Below, one piece after another: positions 34,003 through 41,653 of a stretch of 64,000 nt of DNA. The notes under the pieces were generated by a model, which made no database searches, was not told where the DNA came from, and was given only the letters and a program-made list of their open reading frames with translations. A program made the translations under genes and the position numbers. Source of the stretch: Rubrivirga sp. SAORIC476 (lineage in GTDB: Bacteria > Bacteroidota > Rhodothermia > Rhodothermales > Rubricoccaceae); NCBI RefSeq assembly GCF_002283555.1, contig NZ_MVOI01000007.1, positions 62,001-126,000 on the forward strand, written 5' to 3'. Every line of letters starts with the position of its first letter. Positions within the stretch are counted from its first letter, which is position 1.

Positions 34003-34030
34003 CTAGGATCTAGATGCTAGGGGCTAGGCT
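34003..34030. promoter_or_regulatory. CTAG heptad array A (4 units) before the RHH gene
   Basis: CTAG occurs at 34003, 34010, 34017 and 34024, exactly 7 bp apart, each with three variable bases (ggat, atg, ggg, ct pattern). The array lies between the parA stop (34035) and the RHH start codon (33997). It is a probable operator for the RHH gene and a binding cluster for its product. Confidence 0.75.
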
Positions 34031-34034
34031 CGGA

Positions 34035-34820
34035 TCAGACGATCCGGGGCGACGGGCGGGCCTCGATCTCGTCCGCCAGCGCGGCGTAGTCCTGCGCGGC
34101 CGTGGACGAGCGGTCGTAGAACGGGAGCGGGACGCGGGCCATCTCGGACTCCCGCACGCGGACGGTCTCGCGGATATAGGTCTTGAGCCCCCCCTCCCCG
34201 TCCGGCCCCGTCGCTTGCTGGGCCACGTACTCGGCGAGGTCGAGGTCGTGGTGGCTCGACACGTTGACGCGGGTCGCGAAGGCGCCCGAGACCGGCGTCG
34301 TCCCGAACCGCTTCGAGAGCTCGACGACGTCGACGAGCCCGTCGAGCGCGCCGCGTCCGGAGGCCACGGGGACGTAGACCTCGTCGGCCGATGCGAGCGT
34401 GGCCGTCACGAGCGCCGACGCCTGCGGGGGCGAGTCGATGACGACGAAGTCGTAGTCGGCCTCGACGGCGTCGAGCAGCGCCACGAGCCGGTTGGCGAGC
34501 CGCGCGACGGCCTGGCCCTCGAACTGGACGAGCTGGCGGCTGGCCGGGACGAGGTGGAGGGCGCCCCCGTTCTCGGCGAGCGCGTCGTCCCAGAGCCCCT
34601 CGGGCCGGAGCACGGCGGCCTCGGCCTCGACCTCGCCCTTGAGGTACCGGGCCGCCGCGTGGGACGGGTCGAGCCCGGCCGACTTCGTGAGCGTGGCCTG
34701 GGGGTCGAGGTCGACGAGGAGGACGCGGCGGCCCCGGCGGGCCAGCTCGGCGCCGACGGCGAGCGAGGAGGTCGTCTTGGACGAGCCGCCCTTGAGGTTG
34801 CTGAAGGCGATGACGCGCAC
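34035..34820 (-). CDS. parA: ParA-family partition ATPase (short, type Ib-like)
   Basis: Encodes 261 residues. The deviant Walker A motif KGGSSKTTSS starts at residue 10 with the signature Lys, and Walker A' (VLLVDLDPQATLT) and Walker B (YDFVVIDSPPQA) are present. There is no N-terminal helix-turn-helix, so this is the short ParA type that pairs with RHH proteins such as ParG or omega. These ATPases position plasmids on the nucleoid. The GTG at 34820 is the only start giving the family N-terminus MRVIAFSNLKGG. It is followed by the RHH gene and preceded by the largest heptad array, which fits a parS site. Confidence 0.93.
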   Translation of the reverse strand: MRVIAFSNLKGGSSKTTSSLAVGAELARRGRRVLLVDLDPQATLTKSAGLDPSHAAARYLKGEVEAEAAVLRPEGLWDDALAENGGALHLVPASRQLVQFEGQAVARLANRLVALLDAVEADYDFVVIDSPPQASALVTATLASADEVYVPVASGRGALDGLVDVVELSKRFGTTPVSGAFATRVNVSSHHDLDLAEYVAQQATGPDGEGGLKTYIRETVRVRESEMARVPLPFYDRSSTAAQDYAALADEIEARPSPRIV

Positions 34821-34840
34821 GGCGGGGAAGGGGGGAGAGT

Positions 34841-34903
34841 CTAGCGCCTAGATACTACCGACTAGCCCCTACTGTCGAGAGGCTAGGTTCTAGACTCTAG
34901 TTC
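34841..34903. promoter_or_regulatory. CTAG heptad array B (9 units), candidate centromere/parS and parA operator
   Basis: Nine consecutive 7-bp units start at 34841, 34848, 34855, 34862, 34869, 34876, 34883, 34890 and 34897. Six begin CTAG, two CTAC and one CGAG. The array ends 20 bp before the parA start. Length, uninterrupted 7-bp period and location match the heptad centromeres of omega-type RHH partition systems, with a different core sequence. Confidence 0.8.
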
Positions 34904-34965
34904 GTGGTTCGCCCCGAATGAGCTCCCGGCGTGTCTAAGCGCGCTACCCAGTCGCAATCGGATGT

Positions 34966-34979
34966 CTAGAACCTAGATG
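34966..34979. promoter_or_regulatory. CTAG heptad pair C over the traF start codon
   Basis: CTAG at 34966 and 34973, 7 bp apart, followed in phase by a degenerate CCAG at 34980. The ATG of traF (34977) lies inside the second unit, so binding here would block transcription or initiation of the transfer genes. Confidence 0.65.
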
Positions 34980-35570
34980 CCAGGACAGCAAGACGCTCCC
35001 CAGGGGCCCGTCCGTTCCACAGAGAGGCGGTCCCCCGGGCGGTTGGGCATCCGACTCGTCGCGGCGTCAGCCGTCGCGTTCGGTGCGGTGGCGGTGGCCG
35101 CCGGTCTCGGGGTCCGCGTCAACACGACGCCGAGCCTGCCGCGCGGCCTCTACCTCGCGGGACCGTTGGACGCCGGCGGGGTGGAGAGGGGGGAGCTCGT
35201 CTCGGCGTGCCCCGACACGGCCGCCATCCGCCGCCTCGGGCGGTACTGGACGAACGGACGGTGCCCCGGCGGCGAGGGCCGCCCGGAGGGCGTGCGGCCC
35301 CTGGCGAAGCCCGTCGCGGGAGTCCCGGGCGACACCATCCGCGTCGACAGCTCGGGCGTCTGGGTCGGGGGGAGGCCCCTCCCGTCCAGCGCGCCGCTCT
35401 TCCGGGACCGCGCGGGCCGGCCCGTCCGTCCCGCGCTCGGGGTCCACGTCCTCGGCCGGGGGGAGTACTGGCTCCACTCCGGCCGCGTCGCGACGTCGAT
35501 CGACTCCCGGTACGTCGGCCCCGTCCGTGTCGTCCTGGAGCGCGTGCGCCCGCTGTGGACGGAGGATTAG
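34977..35570 (+). CDS. traF: TraF-type S26 signal peptidase of conjugation
   Basis: Encodes 197 residues. A membrane helix (LVAASAVAFGAVAVAAGLG) is followed by NTTPSLPRGLY, with nucleophile Ser53, and PLAKPVAGVPGDTI, with general base Lys111; S-x-x-x-G and K-x-x-x-G-x-P-G-D are the S26 catalytic boxes. Short length and two cysteines (ACPD, RCPGG) fit TraF of IncP plasmids, which trims and cyclises the TrbC pilin. The pilin gene lies 1.3 kb downstream. A pair of CTAG heptads covers the start. Confidence 0.85.
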   Translation: MPGQQDAPQGPVRSTERRSPGRLGIRLVAASAVAFGAVAVAAGLGVRVNTTPSLPRGLYLAGPLDAGGVERGELVSACPDTAAIRRLGRYWTNGRCPGGEGRPEGVRPLAKPVAGVPGDTIRVDSSGVWVGGRPLPSSAPLFRDRAGRPVRPALGVHVLGRGEYWLHSGRVATSIDSRYVGPVRVVLERVRPLWTED

Positions 35571-35596
35571 CGGTGTACGACGCCGAGCGGGCCGCT

Positions 35597-35624
35597 CTAG
35601 CCCATAGACTCTAGACCCTAGCTC
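35597..35624. promoter_or_regulatory. CTAG heptad array D (4 units) upstream of trbB
   Basis: Units start at 35597 (CTAG), 35604 (ATAG), 35611 (CTAG) and 35618 (CTAG). After the array an ATG at 35630 opens a six-codon frame (M-S-R-G-V-P) whose stop overlaps a GTG, so a leader peptide before trbB is possible. Confidence 0.7.
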
Positions 35625-35749
35625 CGACCATGAGCCGTGGCGTCCCGTGAGCGCGCTTTCCTCGTCGGACCCGCCCGTGCCGCTCTCCGAACGAGGTGAC
35701 AGCCCGGTGCTCGCGGCGGAGTGCGGGTCCCCACCTTCCGAGCCGACCC

Positions 35750-36769
35750 GTGACCCCGACGCCCGCCCCGGCAGCCCCGACGACCGCCCCAGGGAGCGGG
35801 GCGGACGGTGGCCGCGAGGTCCGCTACCGCGAGCTCATGGAGCGGTACCTCGGCCCCCGCGTCGTCGAGGCGTTCGCCGACGACGACGTGACCGAGGTGT
35901 ACGTCAACGGCGACGGGCGCCTCCGGCTCGACACCCACTCGCGCGGCAAGGTGCTCGCGGGCGTCCGGCTCCGCGCGGCCCGCGTCGAGCAGTTCCTCCA
36001 CGCCGTCGCCGCCTTCCACGGCGACGCGCTCCATGGGGGCACGCCGTCCGTCCAGGCCGAGCTCCCCGTCGAGACGTTCGGGGGCGCCCGGCTCCAGGGG
36101 TTCCTCTCGCCGCTCGCGGAGGCGTCGTGCTTCGTGATCCGGAAGCGGGCCTCGCGCGTGTTCGACCTCGACAGCTACGTCGAGACCGGCGTGATGACGG
36201 CGCGGCAGCGGGCCGCGCTCGGCGACGCCGTCCGGGACCACGAGAACGTCCTCGTCTGCGGTGGGACCGGGTCGGGCAAGACGACGCTCTGCAACGCGCT
36301 CCTGAAGGAGATGACCGACCAGTTCCCCGAGGAGAGGATCGTCGTCCTTGAGGACACGGGCGAGCTCCAGTGCGCGGCCGACGACCACCTCCAGCTCCGG
36401 ACGTCCGACGGCACCGGCAGAGGTGCCGGTGTCTCGCTCGCCGACCTCGTGCGGCACACGCTCCGCTGCACGCCCGACCGGATCGTCGTCGGCGAGGTCC
36501 GCGACGAGGCCGCGCTCCACCTGCTCGACGCCTGGGCGACGGGGCACCCCGGCGGGTGCGCGACGCTCCACGCCACGACGGCGCTCGGCGCGCTCCACCG
36601 GCTGGGGCGGCTCGCGCAGCGGGCGAACGTGCCGCCCCAGCACGAGCTGGTCGCCGAGGCCGTCGGGGTCGTCCTCGTGATCCAGGGCGGCAACCAGGGC
36701 CGCCGCGTGACCGAGCTCGTCCGCGTCGAGGGCCAGCACGCCGGGACGTACGAGCTGGCGCCCGTCTGA
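35750..36769 (+). CDS. trbB: TrbB/VirB11-type secretion ATPase
   Basis: Encodes 339 residues from the GTG at 35750; a GTG at 35696 would add 18 residues of low-complexity sequence. The start of homology is YRELMERYLGPRVVEAF with DDDVTEVYVNGDGRL, as in TrbB. Walker A is CGGTGSGKTTLCNAL (about residue 170), the Asp box is VVLEDTGELQ, Walker B is RIVVGEVRDEAALHLL and the His box is GGCATLHATTALG. Hexameric TrbB powers pilus assembly at the inner membrane. It heads the trb gene order B, C, D, E, J, K-like, L, F, G, I. Array D lies 125 bp upstream. Confidence 0.93.
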   Translation: MTPTPAPAAPTTAPGSGADGGREVRYRELMERYLGPRVVEAFADDDVTEVYVNGDGRLRLDTHSRGKVLAGVRLRAARVEQFLHAVAAFHGDALHGGTPSVQAELPVETFGGARLQGFLSPLAEASCFVIRKRASRVFDLDSYVETGVMTARQRAALGDAVRDHENVLVCGGTGSGKTTLCNALLKEMTDQFPEERIVVLEDTGELQCAADDHLQLRTSDGTGRGAGVSLADLVRHTLRCTPDRIVVGEVRDEAALHLLDAWATGHPGGCATLHATTALGALHRLGRLAQRANVPPQHELVAEAVGVVLVIQGGNQGRRVTELVRVEGQHAGTYELAPV

Positions 36770-36922
36770 GGCGCACGGCCTCCGGCGCCCTGAGCGTCCC
36801 TCTCACGCTCGCTTCCGGTCTCGTGAGCCTCGGACACCGCCCAGCGCGCTCTCGCGCAGTAGGCGGCCCCCCAGAGCCTCTGGCGAGCCGCCGCGTCACT
36901 CACTCCAGGCCACCGCTCCGCC

Positions 36923-37258
36923 ATGCACCGCCTTCAGTCCACTGCCCACCGCCGCGTCCTCGTCGGCCGCGCGCTCGCGCTCCTCGCCCTCGCCGCCGTC
37001 CTCGCCGACCCCGCCGCGGCCTCGGGCGGCGCGGCCATGCCGTGGGACGGACCGCTCCAGACCATCGCCGACGCCCTCACCGGCAACACGATCCGGCTCG
37101 TGGCCGTGATCGCGCTCGCCGCCGGCGGCATCGTCTGGGCGTTCACCAAGAACGAGGAGGGCGTCAAGCGGATCGGCCAGGCCGTGCTCGGCCTCGGCGT
37201 CGCCATCGGGGCCGCCTCGTTCGCGGCCACGCTCGGCATTTCGGGCTCGACGTTTTGA
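36923..37258 (+). CDS. trbC: TrbC/VirB2-type conjugative pilin
   Basis: Encodes 111 residues. A signal peptide (LALLALAAVLADPAAASGG) precedes the mature pilin, which has two hydrophobic helices: NTIRLVAVIALAAGGIVWAF and AVLGLGVAIGAASFAATLG, separated by a short charged loop (TKNEEGVKRIGQ). This is the TrbC/VirB2 topology, and the presence of TraF predicts head-to-tail cyclisation. The stop codon overlaps the TTG start of trbD. The 150-bp gap before it carries one copy of the CGCCAGAGGC 10-mer. Confidence 0.88.
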   Translation: MHRLQSTAHRRVLVGRALALLALAAVLADPAAASGGAAMPWDGPLQTIADALTGNTIRLVAVIALAAGGIVWAFTKNEEGVKRIGQAVLGLGVAIGAASFAATLGISGSTF

Positions 37259-37611
37259 GCGCTGGCCGCAGCAGGGGAGGGGAGGGGCCGCCGGGGACGC
37301 TCCCCGAGCGGCCCGTCCACCAGTCGCTCGTCCGGACGCCGCGCTACGCCGGCGTGGACCGGAGCTTCCTCGTCCTCGAGGTCACGCTCGTCGTGTGCCT
37401 CGGCTACCTCATGGGGCTCTCGTGGTCCACGGCCTTGGTCGTGCTCGTGACCGTCGGCGTGGTCCACCCGCTCATGGTCCGGCTCTCTGCCGACGACGAC
37501 CTCCTCCCGCACCTCGTCGTCCGCACGCTCGCGCAGGCCGACGCCTACGACCCGCTCCCAATGGTCGGCGCGGCGGGCCGCAAGCCAAACCCGTCCGTCC
37601 AGACGCCGTAA
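37255..37611 (+). CDS. trbD: TrbD/VirB3-type T4SS membrane protein
   Basis: Encodes 118 residues. After a polar N-terminus comes VHQSLVRTPRYAGVDRSFLV, matching the R-x-x-x-x-x-x-G-x-D-R TrbD block, and then two hydrophobic segments (LEVTLVVCLGYLMGLSW and TALVVLVTVGVVHPLMV). I use the TTG at 37255, which overlaps the trbC stop (TTGA), because no other start retains the conserved block. VirB3-type proteins partner the VirB4/TrbE ATPase at the inner membrane. trbE follows after a heptad array. Confidence 0.8.
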   Translation: MSAGRSRGGEGPPGTLPERPVHQSLVRTPRYAGVDRSFLVLEVTLVVCLGYLMGLSWSTALVVLVTVGVVHPLMVRLSADDDLLPHLVVRTLAQADAYDPLPMVGAAGRKPNPSVQTP

Positions 37612-37617
37612 TGGTGT

Positions 37618-37645
37618 CTACCCCCTAGTGTCTAGACCCTAGAAC
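37618..37645. promoter_or_regulatory. CTAG heptad array E (4 units) abutting the trbE start codon
   Basis: Units start at 37618 (CTAC), 37625, 37632 and 37639 (CTAG each). The last unit ends at 37645 and the ATG of trbE is at 37646, so the array occupies exactly the place where a ribosome binding site would lie. Confidence 0.75.
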
Positions 37646-40252
37646 ATGAGCCTGATCGCCGCCGCCGCTGGCCTCGCCGCCGGGACGCTCGGGGCCGCCG
37701 GTCTCGGTCGGCTCCGCGAGTACCGCGCCCGACCCCGCGCGCTCTCCGACCTCCTCGGCTGGGGGTTCCTGGTGGGGGAGGGGGTCGTGCTGATGAAGGA
37801 CGGCTCGTTCCTGGCCGCCTACCGCGTCCGCGGCCGCGACCTCGCCTCCTCGACCGCGGGGGAGGTCGCAGCACTCGCGGGCCACGTCGGCGCTGCGCTC
37901 GCGGCCTACGGCGACGGGTGGATGGTCCACGCCGACGCCGTCCGCCGCGAGGCCGTCGGCTACGCGCCGCCCGAGCGCTGCCACTTCCCCGACCCCGTGA
38001 GCGCGCTCCTCGACGAGACGCGCCGCGCGCGGTACACGGCGACCGCCGAGCACTACGAGACCGAGGCCGTCCTCTCGCTCACCTACACGCCGCCGCCCGG
38101 CCTGGTGGGGCGGCTCCAGAAGGCCGTCGTCGCGGGCCGTGGCGAGGGCGCCGGCATCGACTGGGACCTGCTCCTCGGCCAGTTCGAGCGGGAGGCGCGC
38201 GGGCTCCGCGACCGGCTCTCGTCGGCCATGAAGGTCGAGCGGCTCGGGAGCGCGGACCTGCTCCGCCACCTCCACGAGAGCCTGACGGGGCTTCCCCACG
38301 CCGTCGGCGTGCCGGGCCACGGGGCCTACCTCGACTACGCGCTCGCCGACCAGCCGTTCGTCGGCGGGTTCGAGCCGCGCGTGGGCGCGAAGCACGTCCG
38401 CGTCGTGGCCGTCCAGGGCTACCCGAACGCGACGCGCCCCGGCCTCGCCGACCCGCTCACGCGGCTGCCGTTCCCGTACCGCTGGTCGGTCCGGTTCCTC
38501 CCGTTCTCGCCCGCGACGGCGACGAAGGTGATCGGGAAGGCCCAGCTCGGGTGGTTCCAGAAACGGCGCGGCGCGGGCGACTGGGTCCGCGACATGGCCT
38601 CGAAGGAGAAGCGCCAGGAGACCGAGATGGACCTCGCCTTCCAGGACGCCAACGCGAGCCAGATGGTGCTCGACGCCGGGGCCGCGCGGGCCTCGAACAC
38701 GGGCGGCGAGCTCCGCTTCGGGCACCTCACGGCCTGCGCCGTCGTGATGGCGGACGACGCCCGCTCGGCGAACGAGCGCGCCGCTTCGCTCCTCAAGGCC
38801 GTCCGCGACCTCGGGTTCACGGGCCGCGTCGAGGACGTGAACGCCGTCGACGCCTTCCTCGGGAGCCTCCCAGGCCACGGCCACGCCAACCTCCGCCGCC
38901 CCGTTCTGTCGACGGACAACCTCGTCGACGTGCTCCCGCTCACGGCGCCCTGGGGCGGACACCGCGAGGTCCCGAGCGGGCTCTTCCCGCCGCACTCGCC
39001 CCCTCTCCTGTGGGCCAAGACCGACGGCTCGACGCCGTTCCGGCTCTGCCTCCACGAGGGCGACGTCGGCCACACGCTCGTCGTCGGCGCGACGGGCGCG
39101 GGCAAGTCGGTGCTCGTCGGGCTCCTGCTCGCGCAGTGGCGTCGCTACGACGGGGCGCGGACGGTCACGTTCGACGTCGGCTACAGCCACTACGTCTCGG
39201 GCCGCGCGATGGGCGCGGCGCACTATGACCTCGCCGGACCGCTGGCGGCGGGGGGGCCCGTCGAGATGCAGCCGCTCCGCGACGTGGACCGGCCCGAGGT
39301 GCGGACGTGGGCGGTCGACTGGGTCGAGTCGCTCGTCGAGCTCCAGGGCGAGCGGTTGTCGCCCGACGAGCGGGGCCGCTTGGCGCACGCCGTCTGCCTG
39401 CTGGCGGAGAGCCCGCCTGAGGACCGGACGCTGACGGCGCTCCTGGTCGGGCTGGGGTCCGAGCGGCTGAGGGCGCTCGTGCGGCCCTACACGCTGGAGG
39501 GGCCGTACGGCCAGCTCTTCGACGCCGACTGCGACTCGTTCGGGTCCGCCAGCGGACCCGGCGGGCAGGGTGGGGGAGAGGTCCGGCACCAGGTCGTCGA
39601 ACTCTCGCACCTCGTCGGGATGTCCGACCGCGTGCTGGTGCCTGCGCTGACGTACCTGTTCCGCCGCGTCGAGGAGGGCCTGAACGGTTCGCCGACGCTC
39701 ATCGTGATCGAGGAGGCCTGGGCGGCCCTCATGCACGGCCGCTTCGCCGACCGACTCCGCCAGTGGCTCCTGACCCTCCGCAAGCGGAACGCGGCCGTCG
39801 TCGTCGTGGCCCACAGCCCCGCCCAGTTCCGCGACCCCGGCGTCAAGGGCGCGCAGCTCCTCGTCGAGAGCTGCCCGACGCGGATCTTCCTCCCGAACCC
39901 CGACGCCGCCGAGCCCGACACGGCCGCGCTCTACCGCTGGCTGGGGCTGAACGAGGCCGAGGTCGCCCGGCTCGCGAGGGCGCGGAAGAAGCGGGACTAC
40001 TACGTCCGCTCGCCGTCGGGGGCGCGGACGTTCGACCTGGCGCTGGGGCCGCTGGAGATGGCCTTTCTCGGCACGCTCCCCGGCCGCTCGGCCGACGAGA
40101 CCGTCCGGGAGGCCGCGCGGCTGGCGGAGGCCGAGGGCGAGCGGTGGCCGGCCACGTGGCTCCGGCTCTGCGGACTCGAGGTCGAGGCCGACGCGCTCGC
40201 ATCCTCGCTCCGGGGCGAGGGTTCCGACGTGCCCCCTCAGAGCTTGCCGTAG
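37646..40252 (+). CDS. trbE: TrbE/VirB4-type conjugative ATPase
   Basis: Encodes 868 residues, the usual length for TrbE. Two short hydrophobic segments lie near the N-terminus (LIAAAAGLAAGTLGAAGLG). Walker A is VVGATGAGKSVLVGLLLAQW near residue 482 and Walker B is SPTLIVIEEAWAALMHGRFA near 680, followed by FLPNPDAAEPDTAALYRWLGL, a conserved VirB4/TrbE C-terminal block. It is the largest motor of the type IV secretion channel. A DUF4143 ATPase gene is inserted before trbJ. Confidence 0.94.
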   Translation: MSLIAAAAGLAAGTLGAAGLGRLREYRARPRALSDLLGWGFLVGEGVVLMKDGSFLAAYRVRGRDLASSTAGEVAALAGHVGAALAAYGDGWMVHADAVRREAVGYAPPERCHFPDPVSALLDETRRARYTATAEHYETEAVLSLTYTPPPGLVGRLQKAVVAGRGEGAGIDWDLLLGQFEREARGLRDRLSSAMKVERLGSADLLRHLHESLTGLPHAVGVPGHGAYLDYALADQPFVGGFEPRVGAKHVRVVAVQGYPNATRPGLADPLTRLPFPYRWSVRFLPFSPATATKVIGKAQLGWFQKRRGAGDWVRDMASKEKRQETEMDLAFQDANASQMVLDAGAARASNTGGELRFGHLTACAVVMADDARSANERAASLLKAVRDLGFTGRVEDVNAVDAFLGSLPGHGHANLRRPVLSTDNLVDVLPLTAPWGGHREVPSGLFPPHSPPLLWAKTDGSTPFRLCLHEGDVGHTLVVGATGAGKSVLVGLLLAQWRRYDGARTVTFDVGYSHYVSGRAMGAAHYDLAGPLAAGGPVEMQPLRDVDRPEVRTWAVDWVESLVELQGERLSPDERGRLAHAVCLLAESPPEDRTLTALLVGLGSERLRALVRPYTLEGPYGQLFDADCDSFGSASGPGGQGGGEVRHQVVELSHLVGMSDRVLVPALTYLFRRVEEGLNGSPTLIVIEEAWAALMHGRFADRLRQWLLTLRKRNAAVVVVAHSPAQFRDPGVKGAQLLVESCPTRIFLPNPDAAEPDTAALYRWLGLNEAEVARLARARKKRDYYVRSPSGARTFDLALGPLEMAFLGTLPGRSADETVREAARLAEAEGERWPATWLRLCGLEVEADALASSLRGEGSDVPPQSLP

Positions 40253-40290
40253 GCTACCGCGGGCGGCGGACGAGGGCGAGTGCTGAGCAA

Positions 40291-40340
40291 TCCACCGCTG
40301 GGCGGTGGAAAATCAACCATCCACTGGTGGATATTCCACC
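40291..40340 (+). promoter_or_regulatory. TCCACC palindromes before the DUF4143 ATPase gene
   Basis: The first dyad, tccaccgc/gcggtgga with a 3-bp loop, spans 40291-40309. The second, tccactggtgga, spans 40320-40331. A further half-site, ttccacc, ends at 40340, directly before the ATG at 40341. The set looks like an autoregulatory operator or the boundary of an inserted gene cassette. Confidence 0.55.
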
Positions 40341-41576
40341 ATGATCCAGCGCAACGTCACCCCCCAGGTCCGGGCCGCCCTCGCCGACACGCCCGTCGTC
40401 CTCCTCAACGGCGCCCGCCAGACGGGCAAGAGCACGCTCGCGCGCGCCCTCGCACAGGACGCCTTCCCAGGTGGCCCGGCCACCTACGTCACCCTCGACG
40501 ACGCAACCGTTCTAGCCGCGGCGACCGAGGACCCCGACGGCTACGTCCGGGGGCTCAGTGGCCCCGTCATCCTCGACGAGGTCCAGCGAGCGCCGGACCT
40601 GTTCCGCGCCGTCAAGGCCGAGGTCGACCGCGACCGACGCCCGGGACGGTTCCTTCTCACGGGGTCAGCGGACGTGATGCTCCTCCCGGTCGCGTCCGAG
40701 TCGCTCGCGGGCCGGATGGAGATCGTCACGCTCTGGCCACTCTCGCAAGGCGAGATGGAGGGACGGGACGAGCGGTTCGTCGACGCCGTGTTCTCGGACG
40801 CGCTCCCGCCCGCGCCCACGGGCGTCGGCGACTCGGTGTGGACCCGTCTCGTGCGGGGCGGCTACCCCGAGGCGACCGAGCGCGACGCCCCCGAGCGGCG
40901 GGAGCGGTGGTTCGAGTCGTACGTCACGACGATCCTCCAGCGCGACGTCCGGGACCTGGCTCGGATCGAGGGGCTCTCCGAGATGCCGCGCCTGCTCGCC
41001 CTCGTGGCCGCCCGGACGGCCACGCTCTTGAACGCCGCCGAGCTCTCGCGCTCGTCGGGCCTCCCGGCCACGACGCTCAAGCGCTACCTCACGCTCTTGC
41101 AGGCCACGTTCCTCGTCCGCGAGCTCCCGGCGTGGTCCACGAACCTATCGAAACGGCTCGTCAAGTCGCCCAAGCTGCTCGTCGTCGACTCCGGGCTTGC
41201 GGCGCACCTGACGGGGTTCGAGGCGCCCGGCGACGGGGCCGTGGACCTCCCGGGGTTCCTGCTGGAGACGTTCGTCGTCGGCGAGCTCGCCAAGCAGGCC
41301 GGGTGGAACAGCCGCCACGTCTCGCTCCACCACTACCGGACTCAGAGGGGCCGGGAGGTCGACGTCGTCCTGGAGGACCGGGCGGGCCGCGTCGTCGGCG
41401 TCGAGGTCAAGTCGGCCGGGTCGGTATCGGGCCGGGACTTCCGGGGGCTCGAGTCGCTCCGCGAGGAGCGGCCGGAAGCGTTCCAGCGGGGCGTCGTGCT
41501 CTACACCGGGTCCGACGTGGTCCCGTTCGGCGACGGCCTCGCCGCCGTCCCGATGTCGGCGCTCTGGGAATGGTAG
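40341..41576 (+). CDS. DUF4143-type AAA ATPase inserted in the trb operon
   Basis: Encodes 411 residues. The AAA part has Walker A LNGARQTGKSTLARAL near residue 20, Walker B SGPVILDEVQRAPDLF near 75 and sensor-1-like GRFLLTGSADVML near 105. The C-terminal DUF4143 region has DFRGLES and a nuclease-like strand REVDVVLEDRAGRVVGVEVK near 340-360 (E-x-K type). Such proteins occur widely as solitary genes, and their job is unclear. It interrupts the trbE-trbJ order and is preceded by its own palindromes. The ATG at 40341 is preferred over a GTG at 40305, which lies inside the palindromes. Confidence 0.85.
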   Translation: MIQRNVTPQVRAALADTPVVLLNGARQTGKSTLARALAQDAFPGGPATYVTLDDATVLAAATEDPDGYVRGLSGPVILDEVQRAPDLFRAVKAEVDRDRRPGRFLLTGSADVMLLPVASESLAGRMEIVTLWPLSQGEMEGRDERFVDAVFSDALPPAPTGVGDSVWTRLVRGGYPEATERDAPERRERWFESYVTTILQRDVRDLARIEGLSEMPRLLALVAARTATLLNAAELSRSSGLPATTLKRYLTLLQATFLVRELPAWSTNLSKRLVKSPKLLVVDSGLAAHLTGFEAPGDGAVDLPGFLLETFVVGELAKQAGWNSRHVSLHHYRTQRGREVDVVLEDRAGRVVGVEVKSAGSVSGRDFRGLESLREERPEAFQRGVVLYTGSDVVPFGDGLAAVPMSALWEW

Positions 41577-41653
41577 GAGGGGAGGGGTGAGCCGCCAGAG
41601 GCTCGGACCGCGCTCTCGGGGTGACGCCCTTTCCACGAGACGCCCCCAGCCAC

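Noticed and set aside
34841-34903. Heptads interpreted as a replication-origin iteron array
   Set aside because: Period is 7 bp rather than the usual 17-22 bp of replication iterons, no Rep gene or DnaA box is adjacent, and the RHH/ParA context explains it better.
35647-36351. Alternative 234-codon frame before and over trbB
   Set aside because: Beyond the short leader it is an out-of-frame shadow of trbB; the TrbB motifs are all in the 35750-36769 frame.
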